Below, one piece after another: positions 6,847 to 13,250 of a stretch of DNA of 14,165 bases. How positions within the stretch are numbered: the first letter of the stretch is position 1; each line of letters opens with the position of its first letter. The DNA lies in NCBI GenBank assembly GCA_013812265.1, contig JACCTQ010000362.1:1-14165 (forward strand), written 5' to 3'. This DNA comes from Actinomycetota bacterium (GTDB lineage Bacteria > Actinomycetota > Thermoleophilia > Gaiellales > Gaiellaceae). The notes below the pieces were generated by a model. That model searched no databases and was not told the DNA's origin. It saw only the letters and a program-made list of their open reading frames with translations. The translations under genes and the position numbers were made by a program.

Positions 6847-7254
6847 CTACGAGGACTCGCCGCTGTCGGCCGGCCCTGGCGCGACGTCCATGCTCCAGCG
6901 AGCAACGTCGCGAATGCTGACGATCCCGACGGCTCGCTCGCCCTTGACGACCGGAAGGTGACGGAATCCGTGCTCGAGCATCGTCCGAGCCGCCTCGTCG
7001 GCCGGTGTCTCCTCCGAGGCAGTCACCGGATCGGTAGTCATCCACTCGCGCACGCGCGCCTGGCTCGAATGAGTTCTTCCGGCCACCGCGCGCAGGAGGT
7101 CTCGCTCGGTGAGGATGCCGATCAGACGGCCGAAGTCGCTCACCACCGCCGACCCCACGCCCCGCCGCTCCATCTTCTCAGCCGCCTCGCCGAGCGTGTC
7201 CTCGGGGGCAACGGTCAGAACGTCTCCGGACATCAGCTCGCCGAGTGTCGCCAT
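6847..7254 (-). CDS. CBS-domain-pair protein (first gene of the GDH series)
   Basis: A 135-residue double-CBS protein. Motif one (about 7-58) contains LMSGDVLTVAPEDTLGEAAEKM and ends in GRLIGILTERDLLRA (42-56). Motif two (about 70-120) starts with WMTTDPVTA and ends in RAVGIVSIRDVARW (107-120). The GILTERDLLRA type is the common stand-alone form, often linked to nucleotide sensing and stress responses. The ATG at 7254 is favoured because most relatives begin MATxxxLM; an in-frame ATG at 7266 would add only MLRR and is equally possible, since neither has a clear Shine-Dalgarno. It opens a series of four minus-strand genes (CBS, TolB-like, GDH, CBS), with 4 nt to the next gene. What it binds is unknown. 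Confidence 0.88.
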   Translation of the reverse strand: MATLGELMSGDVLTVAPEDTLGEAAEKMERRGVGSAVVSDFGRLIGILTERDLLRAVAGRTHSSQARVREWMTTDPVTASEETPADEAARTMLEHGFRHLPVVKGERAVGIVSIRDVARWSMDVAPGPADSGESS

Positions 7255-7333
7255 GCGGCGGAGCATATCGTCGCCCGCGCCCCGCTCACCGACTCAGGCC
7301 CGCACGGCTCCCAGCCCTCGACCGCAACGGACA

Positions 7334-7346
7334 GCAGAAATTCTGC
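7334..7346. repeat. 13-bp inverted repeat GCAGAA-A-TTCTGC
   Basis: Perfect 6-bp arms around a single central A, lying 68 bp upstream of the nearest possible CBS start (7266) and immediately next to a larger hairpin. The AT-rich centre and odd length resemble a dimeric regulator operator more than an RNA hairpin, since a 1-nt loop cannot form. The binding protein is unknown. Confidence 0.5.
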
Positions 7347-7347
7347 C

Positions 7348-7384
7348 GGGGTGGCAGCTTTCGCCGTAACAAAGCCACCACCCC
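7348..7384. repeat. 37-nt interrupted stem-loop in the divergent region
   Basis: GGGGTGG (7348-7354) pairs with CCACCCC (7378-7384). A symmetrical CA/CA internal loop then separates this from a second stem, GCTTT (7357-7361) with AAAGC (7371-7375), and the terminal loop is CGCCGTAAC. Twelve base pairs with matched internal loops suggest an RNA structure. It would lie in the 5' leader of either flanking transcript. No T-run follows, so a simple terminator is unlikely. An alternative fold pairing GTGGC with GCCAC is also possible. Confidence 0.5.
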
Positions 7385-7581
7385 TGGAGGCGCACGGGAT
7401 CACGAATCATGAGCCGCATAGCCCGTTTCGGCTGACTTGCCCACGCCGCAGCAGAGCTGGAATCCTAGCGCTTCCCGCCGGTCCTGTCCAGGGCAAGGAG
7501 TGGCCATCGAAACCCGTCGTAGCGTCTGCTCGTCACGGGAGCGAGGGCCACATCGGTCCGGCATGCACGCGATCTCCTCGG

Positions 7582-7595
7582 CTACGTGCTACGTG
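7582..7595. repeat. Tandem 7-bp direct repeat CTACGTG x2
   Basis: Two exact head-to-tail copies of CTACGTG end 54 bp upstream of the glycosidase-like ATG, a position suitable for an activator or repressor site. It is too short to exclude chance. Confidence 0.3.
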
Positions 7596-7649
7596 ACCGC
7601 GCTCCGGACGCTAGGGTCTCGCCTCACGAGTGAGGGGAGTCGGGGGAGC

Positions 7650-8699
7650 ATGAGCGCGCGCACGAGCCTGTTCGCGCTTGCCGCAGTGTTCTGCGCCGGG
7701 GCGCTCGCGACCGGAGGAGCTCTCGCCGCACGAGACTCCGGCAAGAGCAGGGTGCTCGCACTCGCTTTCAACGGTTTGCCGACCGCGACTCCGGCCAGCG
7801 GCGTCGACCTCGCGGTGTCCGCCGGCGCGCGAGGCTCCGTGCTCTCCTACACCTGGCAAGAGCTCGAGCCGAGCCCCGGGCGCTACGCCACCCGGCAGAT
7901 GAGCGGCCTTCGGTACTTCACGCAAACTCGCAAGCTGAAGGTGTTCCTCGGCCTGCAGGTCATCGAGACCACGGTGAAGGCGACGCCCGGCGACCTGGTC
8001 CATGTTTCCTTCGACGCGCCGGAAATGAAGAGGCGGTTCCGCGCCCTCGTCGACGCGCTTCGTCCATACCTGAACGAGAACGTCACGTACATCTCCGTCG
8101 GCAACGGCGTGGACATGTACCTGGCACGACATCCCGCCGCCTGGCCGGCTTACAGGGAGTTCTACGCAGATGCCGCGCGTTATCTCCACTCGGTCGCTCC
8201 TTGGATCAAGGTCGGGGTGACGACCACTTTCTCGGGCGCCGTGCGGAAGGCGCGGCGAAAGGTGGCCGACCTGAACCGGCTGAGCGACGTCCAGATGATC
8301 ACCTACTACCCGGTCCAGGGGCTCTTTCAGGTGCGCCCGCCGAGTGTTGTCCTGGGGGACCTTCGTGCGCTGCTCGAGATCTCGGGGAGCCGCCCGCTCG
8401 TCCTGCCTGAGATCGGTTATCCGAGCGCGCCCGCGCTCGGAAGCTCCCAGAAGCAGCAGTCGGCTTTCGTGGACGCCCTCTTCTCGGCCTGGCGGCGGCT
8501 CGGGAACCGCATCCCGTTCCTGAATCTCCTCTACCTCCACGACCTCGAGCCGCGGGCGTGCAGCGATATGGCTGCGTTCTATGGGCATGCCCGAACGGAG
8601 TTCAGAACGTTCGTCTGCTCGCTCGGCTTCCGGCAAGCGGACGGCTCGCCGAAGGCCGCTTGGAAAGCGCTCCTCACAGGCGCGTCAGCGCTTCGGTAG
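7650..8699 (+). CDS. Secreted TIM-barrel glycoside hydrolase-like protein lacking the expected acid/base glutamate
   Basis: A 349-residue protein with a signal peptide (hydrophobic 6-25, likely cleavage near ALA-A at 26-27), then a glycosidase-like barrel: VLSYTWQELEPSPGRY (64-79), KVFLGLQVIE (97-106), VTYISVGNGVDMYL (145-158), VGVTTTF (188-194), MITYYPV (216-222), LVLPEIGYPSA (250-260) and FLNLLYLHDLEP (290-301). In clan-A-type glycosidases and the related exported family I recall, the fourth strand ends SxGNEVD. Here the Glu is Gly153, while the expected nucleophile E254 is kept. The ATG at 7650 follows GA/GG-rich sequence (GAGGGGAG at 7631-7638, GGGGGAG at 7642-7648) and starts the signal peptide. 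The substrate is unknown and the protein may bind sugar without hydrolysing it. Its 3' end overlaps the kinase gene's 3' end by 26 bp. Confidence 0.8.
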   Translation: MSARTSLFALAAVFCAGALATGGALAARDSGKSRVLALAFNGLPTATPASGVDLAVSAGARGSVLSYTWQELEPSPGRYATRQMSGLRYFTQTRKLKVFLGLQVIETTVKATPGDLVHVSFDAPEMKRRFRALVDALRPYLNENVTYISVGNGVDMYLARHPAAWPAYREFYADAARYLHSVAPWIKVGVTTTFSGAVRKARRKVADLNRLSDVQMITYYPVQGLFQVRPPSVVLGDLRALLEISGSRPLVLPEIGYPSAPALGSSQKQQSAFVDALFSAWRRLGNRIPFLNLLYLHDLEPRACSDMAAFYGHARTEFRTFVCSLGFRQADGSPKAAWKALLTGASALR

Positions 8700-10581
8700 C
8701 AGCCGGCGTCTGAACGAAGGGAAGCTCGAAGAAGAACGTGGAACCGGAGCCGGGCTCCGACGTCATCCACATGCGGCCGTTCATGCGGCGCACGAGCCCC
8801 CGACAGATGTAGAGCCCCAGACCGGTGCCCGCGATGCCGCGCCTCATCTGCGGATCGGCGCGATAGAACTTCTCGAAGACGCGCTCGTGATCGCGGTGCG
8901 GGATGCCGAGCCCGCGATCCTGCACGGCGAAGCGCAGGAACCGCCCGTGGGGCTCGAGCGCAACGTCGATGCGACCGCCGTCGGGCGAGTACTTGATGGC
9001 GTTCTCCAGCAGGTTGGCGAGCACCTGCCGCGCCTTGGCGCCGTCGCCGGCCACGAGCGGCACATCCGCAGGAGCGTGGAGGTCGATCGGTACCCCATTG
9101 CGCAGGCGAACGGGTGTCTCATCGATGACCGAGCGGGCCAGAGCGGCCGCGTCGAAAGCCCCGCCCACGAGCTCCAGGCCTTCCGATGCCAGCTGCCCCG
9201 CCACGAGAATGTCGTTGACGAGCCGCGCCAGCCGGTCCGACTGCTGAAAGATGATGCCAAGCAACTCGGCGCGAGCCTCGTCCTCCAGCTCGTCGCCGCG
9301 CTCCTCGAGGATGACCGCCGCGCCGTACACGGCGGCCACCGGCGTGCGGAACTCGTGGGACACGGTGGTGACGAAGTCGCTCTTCAGCTCGTCCAGCCGT
9401 CGCTCTTCGGTCAGGTCGCGGAACGTGTAGACCGTGCCCTCCGCGAATTTCACACCCGTGAGGGATAGCCAGAATTCCGTTCCATCGATCTCCACCGGAA
9501 CGGTCTTCGCCCGTGCCGGCTCGCGCAGCCTCGCCGTGCCGGTGCCGACCGGGATGAGGGCTGCGACCGTTCGCCAGCCGGGAATCACCTCGTTCAGCTT
9601 TTTCCCGGTGACCGCCTCCCCAGCGAGCCCGGTAATGGCTTCCGCCCCGGCGTTCCAGAACCGGACCACCCCTCCACGGTCGACGAGCACCACGCCGTCA
9701 CCGACGTGCTCCAGCACGCGGGCCGCTTGCGCGCGCTGCTGCTGTGACAGGCGGCCGCGTGCGATGGCCGGGGCGCCCGCGTAGCCGAGCAGCGCTATCG
9801 CGCCGAGGGCGGCAAGAGCACCGAGGAGGACGCGCCAAGCAACGTCCCGGCCGGCGGCGTCGATCGTCTTACTGGGGCGCAAGACTATTAGCTGCGAGGC
9901 GGTTCCACCGGTGCCGAGAGACGCTGCCATGGCGCGATACGAGACGCCGTCGACGTCCACATCGGTCGGGTCGCCGCCCGAGATGCGGAGACCCGCACCC
10001 CGCGCGACGCCTTGGACGATCGAGCCCCCGCTCGTGAGCACGAGCTCGTCGCCCTCGGCGAGCGCGGAGGCGCGGCGGAGCTCGGCGGCAAGCGCTCGGT
10101 CGAAGGGAACGCTGACGACGACCCGCCCCAGCACGCGCTCGCCGGTGATGGCCTCGACCGAGGTCGCCAGGGCCGCCGGCGCAGGTGCGCGCCCGCCGAG
10201 AAGGGCGGTCTCCACGTAGAACGCCGAGTTCGGGTTGCGCCGCGCATGAGCGCGAAGGGCACCAGGATCGCGAGCTCGGAGCGCACGGCGGACGGGCTGG
10301 GACGCGGCCAGAGTCTCCGCCCGTCTCTCGGCCTGTCCGAGCGTCATCTCGAGTTGACTGAGAGCTGCGCGGAGCATTGCGTTCAGGCTCGCGTCCACTC
10401 TCGCGATCTCGCTCTGGGAGGACTGCCTCGCAATCGCCCATCCCGCCACGCCGACCGGAAGCAGCGAGAAGAGCACGAGGTAGGCGACGATCCGGAGGCG
10501 GAAGCTCGTTCCGCTCGGCAGAGAGCCCGAGAGCGAGGGCCCGTCGGCCGGCAGTGGCTTAGACCCACGACCGCTAAGCAT
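8674..10581 (-). CDS. Membrane sensor histidine kinase with extracytoplasmic sensor and PAS domain
   Basis: A 635-residue kinase. Domain order: TM1 (about 31-51), an extracytoplasmic sensor of about 200 residues (52-250), TM2 (about 250-270), a PAS domain (about 286-393), and a HisKA domain with H409 in SDFVTTVSHEFRTP. The ATPase domain has an N box (ENAIKYSPDGG, N527), DRGLGIP (D555), FEKFYR, and GTGLGLYI (585-592). All catalytic motifs are intact. The ATG at 10581 is chosen because GGAGGGAG lies 9 nt upstream; a GTG at 10617 would add 12 residues. No response regulator is adjacent. The gene follows a small secreted protein gene by 39 nt, so the pair may be co-transcribed. The sensor resembles the Cache-like alpha/beta class in layout, but the signal cannot be named. 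Confidence 0.93.
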   Translation of the reverse strand: MLSGRGSKPLPADGPSLSGSLPSGTSFRLRIVAYLVLFSLLPVGVAGWAIARQSSQSEIARVDASLNAMLRAALSQLEMTLGQAERRAETLAASQPVRRALRARDPGALRAHARRNPNSAFYVETALLGGRAPAPAALATSVEAITGERVLGRVVVSVPFDRALAAELRRASALAEGDELVLTSGGSIVQGVARGAGLRISGGDPTDVDVDGVSYRAMAASLGTGGTASQLIVLRPSKTIDAAGRDVAWRVLLGALAALGAIALLGYAGAPAIARGRLSQQQRAQAARVLEHVGDGVVLVDRGGVVRFWNAGAEAITGLAGEAVTGKKLNEVIPGWRTVAALIPVGTGTARLREPARAKTVPVEIDGTEFWLSLTGVKFAEGTVYTFRDLTEERRLDELKSDFVTTVSHEFRTPVAAVYGAAVILEERGDELEDEARAELLGIIFQQSDRLARLVNDILVAGQLASEGLELVGGAFDAAALARSVIDETPVRLRNGVPIDLHAPADVPLVAGDGAKARQVLANLLENAIKYSPDGGRIDVALEPHGRFLRFAVQDRGLGIPHRDHERVFEKFYRADPQMRRGIAGTGLGLYICRGLVRRMNGRMWMTSEPGSGSTFFFELPFVQTPAATEALTRL

Positions 10582-10620
10582 GCGCACGCGCTCCCTCCAA
10601 CGGCGAGTGGCCACCACCCG

Positions 10621-10998
10621 CTAGGCGTAGTGCAGGAATTTGTAGTCCCAGCCGCGTTTCAAAGGATGGACGGCGACCCAGAACCGCCGCTCGCGGCTGG
10701 GTGTCAACAGGCAGTTGAAGTGCTGAAACTTGAGCACCCCACGCACCCGAACGCGGAGCGTCCCGGTGCCAAAGCAGGAGACCTCGCTGACCCGCAGATC
10801 GCGGCCGTCCAGTCGCACCGGACCGAGGGTTACCACGGTTTCCGCCTGAGCCTTCGACCAGACCGGCGCGCCGGAGTGCGCGACCGCGGAGGGGCCAAGG
10901 ATCAGGGTTGCCAATATCGCACCGGCGGCGCCCCAGTACCACGGGGCCGGGTAAAGCGTTCTCTTGAGCTGAGCTCGTTTCACGGTTCGGATTGTCAC
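10621..10998 (-). CDS. Small exported or membrane-anchored protein of unknown function, two cysteines
   Basis: A 125-residue protein with a basic N-terminus, a hydrophobic segment (about 20-40, ending SAVAHSG and resembling a signal peptide) and a small mature domain. The domain has one cysteine in VSEVSCFGTGTLRV, a second in KFQHFNCLLT, and a final aromatic strand, WDYKFLHYA. The spacing (a cysteine, then a K-x-x-HF-x-C motif, then a terminal beta strand) resembles small secreted proteins I associate with high-GC actinobacteria; no function is known to me. The GTG at 10998 is the only plausible start, without a good Shine-Dalgarno. It precedes the histidine kinase by 39 nt on the same strand, so it could contribute to that kinase's signalling, which is inference from position alone. 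Confidence 0.7.
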   Translation of the reverse strand: MTIRTVKRAQLKRTLYPAPWYWGAAGAILATLILGPSAVAHSGAPVWSKAQAETVVTLGPVRLDGRDLRVSEVSCFGTGTLRVRVRGVLKFQHFNCLLTPSRERRFWVAVHPLKRGWDYKFLHYA

Positions 10999-11179
10999 TG
11001 AGGAGAGTGGCGTTCCTGGAATGGTACGCGCGAGTCCAGAATTTGCTCGCGCCGGCGCCGGCGACGTCCACCACGAGCGGTGGCGGGCGGCCGCGTATGG
11101 CGCCGGCGTTCTGGCAAACCGTGGCTCTTGGCGATCGACTCTGGCTCGCGGCCGAGGCGCCGGCCTTGAAGAGCTCGAG

Positions 11180-11266
11180 TGCCGGGGGCGGGACTCGAAC
11201 CCGCACGCCCCCTTGGGGACACCTGATTTTAAGTCAGGCGCGTATAGCCGATTTCGCCACCCCGGC
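11180..11266 (-). tRNA. tRNA-Leu (anticodon TAA)
   Basis: A complete 87-nt type II tRNA on the minus strand. The acceptor stem is GCCGGGG/CCCCGGC with discriminator A. The anticodon arm CCTGA-CTTAAAA-TCAGG gives anticodon TAA, read by UUA/UUG codons. A long variable arm (TGTCCCCAAGGGGGCG) and the T arm CGGGTTCGAGTCCCG follow. CCA is not encoded; the next bases are CTCGAG. The long variable arm supports leucine. No integrase gene or repeated 3' end is visible next to it. Confidence 0.97.
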
Positions 11267-11274
11267 TCGTCTCG

Positions 11275-11299
11275 TTCAGTATCGCTGAATCATTTTCAG
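11275..11299 (-). promoter_or_regulatory. Alternating TTCAG/CTGAA repeats over the tRNA-Leu promoter region
   Basis: TTCAG (11275-11279), CTGAA (11285-11289) and TTCAG (11295-11299) start exactly 10 bp apart, giving overlapping dyads on one face of the helix. On the minus strand the first dyad encloses GATACT (11278-11283), a possible -10 box ending 11 nt before the mature tRNA 5' end. No good -35 is seen. It may be a regulator site or pre-tRNA leader structure. Confidence 0.35.
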
Positions 11300-11456
11300 T
11301 GCTGCCCAGTTCGCACAACGCGATGTAGGCCCCGATCTCTCGTGACGGCTGGTGTGCGCTGGTGCCGTTGAGTTCGTTAGCAAGCATGTTTACAGAGAGC
11401 CTCCCGCTTACTCGAGCCTTTCGCGAAGATTCTCAGCTCAGCGGCTGCGTAGAGTC

Positions 11457-11484
11457 GGTTGCCGGTTCGATTGTTCAGGCAACC
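11457..11484 (-). terminator. Hairpin downstream of the secreted-protein gene, possible terminator
   Basis: GGTTGCC (11457-11463) and GGCAACC (11478-11484) form a perfect 7-bp stem with a 14-nt loop, beginning 32 bp after the TAG of the gene ending at 11517. No T-run follows on the minus strand, as is common for terminators in high-GC bacteria. The loop contains GGTTCGATT, which looks like a tRNA T-loop. Confidence 0.4.
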
Positions 11485-11516
11485 CTGCTAAGAGCTGGTT
11501 CTCATGTCCGTCGCCA

Positions 11517-12158
11517 CTAGGCGTTGAGCGCGAGCCACCAGACCGCGCGGCCCGCTGGGTAGAGCCGGCCTTTCGCGTATACGCCGCCGCGGGAGACGCA
11601 AACGCTGGTGGGCCTTTGCGCCGCCCCCGCGCCGCGCCAGGTGACTACAAAGGGAAGACACCGCGCGGGGCGCCGAGTCGAGCGCGCCATGCGGTGCCGG
11701 TCAAACGCGAGCTCGAGCGCCGTGAAGAGATTCACCGTGCCGCCGGGACGGAGCCGAGCGACGACCGTAGGATGGTCATAGAAGAGCGCAAGTCGTCGCG
11801 AAGCAGCGATCAGCTGGCGCGGCGGCTCGAGGCGAGCGCACGCGATGGATGCGCGCGCCTGGTTCCAGCCGAAGCAAAGTGCACGCGTCGCTGGGTAGAA
11901 GCGTCCAGGCACCGCCGGAAAACCGCCCCGCCCGAGTGGGTAGACCCTCACGTAGCCGCCACGCGGCCTCACTGGCACCGGCCGCACGTTGTAGACGCTG
12001 GCGGGGTGATAGAGCATGACGGCGAGTACGGCACGTTCGGGTTCGATCGTGATCGACCGCCCGTCGGAGCCGGCGACGACGATGGATTCGATGTCCTTCG
12101 CGGCCGCGGTTGGCGCGGCGACGAGGACGAGGAAGGCGAGCAGGGCGAGTAACTTCAT
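11517..12158 (-). CDS. Secreted protein of unknown function with four cysteines
   Basis: A 213-residue protein with a clear signal peptide (MKLLALLAFLVLVAAPTAAA, cleavage near residue 20) and a basic mature part containing C95, C107, C167 and C187, an even number compatible with two disulfides. Recurrent proline/glycine-rich strands (RPRGGYVRVYPLGRGG at 64-79; RPGGTVNLF at 137-145) suggest an all-beta exported domain. I recognise no family. The ATG at 12158 is chosen because the signal peptide starts there. The frame is open as far as 12854, but that upstream part is arginine-rich, has no protein-like character and overlaps the next gene in another frame. It lies 191 bp after the secreted-protein gene on the same strand. 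Confidence 0.65.
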   Translation of the reverse strand: MKLLALLAFLVLVAAPTAAAKDIESIVVAGSDGRSITIEPERAVLAVMLYHPASVYNVRPVPVRPRGGYVRVYPLGRGGFPAVPGRFYPATRALCFGWNQARASIACARLEPPRQLIAASRRLALFYDHPTVVARLRPGGTVNLFTALELAFDRHRMARSTRRPARCLPFVVTWRGAGAAQRPTSVCVSRGGVYAKGRLYPAGRAVWWLALNA

Positions 12159-12349
12159 CGTCTCACCAGGAGTACGGGCGAGGCAGCCGGTCGAGTCCCG
12201 GACTTCTGGCGCCCGCTTGTTGCCAGAGAGAAGCAAGGCGTCGATCACTTGGCCCGTCGGGACGCGAATCACGGAACAGCGTCCGCTCTGCGAGGGGTCG
12301 CCGCGATGGTCGAGATGAGGCGCGCGGCCTCCGCTGAGACATCCGCCGG

Positions 12350-13069
12350 CTACAAGAGCAATGCGTCGAAAACGATCAGCTTGCTGAAGTCCGTACCGTC
12401 GATCTGGTAGGCGTAGCAGCCGGGCGCTCGCAGGCGCGTGAACGAGGGTCGATCGAAGGCACGTGGAAGCAGAAGCTCCTGGGACGGCTCGTCTCCGGCG
12501 TCGCAACGCACCTCGTTGGGGCCGTCGAGTTGGCGACCGCGCACGAGCACCGGCGCCCCTCCCGGCACGACGAACCAGAGCACCTTCTGCCCGCCCCAGG
12601 CGCTGCCGAAGAAGACGCTGTTGGAGGCAGGCGGGTACTGAAAGCGCAGCTGTGCGCCCTCGCTGGGACTGCGACTGCCGAAGATCGGATATGCGGGGCC
12701 GTCGCCGAACCCCAGTCCGACGCCGTAAGCCGCGAAGTCGATGCGTCCGTCGACACGACTGACGGGACACGGGGCGCCGGGCGGGATCTTTGGCACGTGC
12801 AGCGGGCGACGGAGTCGGTGCCAGGCGTCCGAATAGAGATAACCGGCGTGGCAATGGAAGCCGAATCGGTGGTACTGCTCATCGAAGCGACGCTTGCATC
12901 CGTGGCCGCTGCGAAGGCACCGCTGGCGGCCGTCGATCGTCATAGCTGAAAAGCCACTCGGGCAGGTTGCCGCGGCTCTTGCCTCGACAATCGTGGCGGA
13001 GCCACCGGCGTGCGCGAGGCCGGCCGCAAGGGCGACCAGCAACATGGCGACGGCCGCAATCCGCATCAT
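12350..13069 (-). CDS. Secreted cysteine-rich protein of unknown function
   Basis: A 239-residue protein with a signal peptide (1-21, cleavage after AHA). A cysteine module at about 36-73 has the spacing C-P-x-G ... RQRCLRSGHGCKRRF ... YHRFGFHC. This matches a small exported motif (C-x-x-x-G-x-x-C ... Y-x-x-x-GF-x-C) I know from actinobacterial and other Gram-positive secreted proteins. The C-terminal domain (about 130-236) ends RAPGCYAYQIDGTDFSKLIVF, resembling the closing strands of an immunoglobulin-like exported domain. An AAAGGAG ribosome site lies at 13083-13089, 13 nt before the first of two adjacent ATGs, slightly long spacing. The kelch-like gene lies upstream on the same strand, 181 bp away, with a hairpin between. 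Substrate, partner and role are unknown. Confidence 0.72.
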   Translation of the reverse strand: MMRIAAVAMLLVALAAGLAHAGGSATIVEARAAATCPSGFSAMTIDGRQRCLRSGHGCKRRFDEQYHRFGFHCHAGYLYSDAWHRLRRPLHVPKIPPGAPCPVSRVDGRIDFAAYGVGLGFGDGPAYPIFGSRSPSEGAQLRFQYPPASNSVFFGSAWGGQKVLWFVVPGGAPVLVRGRQLDGPNEVRCDAGDEPSQELLLPRAFDRPSFTRLRAPGCYAYQIDGTDFSKLIVFDALLL

Positions 13070-13221
13070 CGCCCGATGTCTACTCCTTTCTCGGGGAGTT
13101 GTCGAGGCCCGATTCCGCCGTGGCGGCGTGAGCTAGGCGGCTCCCAAGCCCGCGTCGAAAACCCGCCTGGAGCCCGATGACAGTGACGGCATGCCTCCGA
13201 TCCATGGCGTTGGCGTCTTAC

Positions 13222-13237
13222 GCCCGTAGCCACGGGC
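13222..13237 (-). terminator. Hairpin after the kelch-like gene, probable terminator
   Basis: GCCCGT-AGCC-ACGGGC is a perfect 6-bp stem with a 4-nt loop, starting 13 bp after the TGA of the kelch-like gene. No T-run follows, so termination may be U-independent or the hairpin may only protect the transcript 3' end. Confidence 0.45.
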
Positions 13238-13250
13238 AGCAAGCTTCAGA

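Larger units (their letters stand above)
7267..7649. other. Gene-free divergent region between the CBS series and the glycosidase-like gene
   Basis: This 383-bp region must hold the promoters of both flanking transcripts. No reading frame in it looks coding: the plus-strand frame open from 7437 is continuous with the glycosidase-like gene but has no conserved-looking sequence before the signal peptide. It contains two adjacent inverted repeats (7334-7384) and a tandem 7-bp repeat (7582-7595), listed separately. I could not place a convincing -35/-10 pair. I compared it from memory with the c-di-AMP (ydaO), cobalamin and c-di-GMP riboswitch consensus elements and found no match. Confidence 0.6.

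Noticed and set aside
7267..7649. c-di-AMP (ydaO) riboswitch, which often precedes secreted hydrolase genes in actinobacteria
   Set aside because: The conserved GGGGGACCCA-type and GGGGUGAAU-type segments expected in that class were not found on either strand; only the stem-loop at 7348-7384 remains unexplained.
7611..8636. Minus-strand open frame (341 codons) opposite the glycosidase-like gene
   Set aside because: The plus strand has a signal peptide and barrel motifs; the minus frame is charged and featureless.
11180..11266. tRNA-Leu as an integration site for a mobile element
   Set aside because: No integrase, excisionase or direct repeat of the tRNA 3' end is visible within the window on either side.
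12159..12854. Upstream extension of the secreted-protein gene to 12854
   Set aside because: The extension is arginine-rich, overlaps the next gene in another frame, and would bury a perfect signal peptide in the interior.
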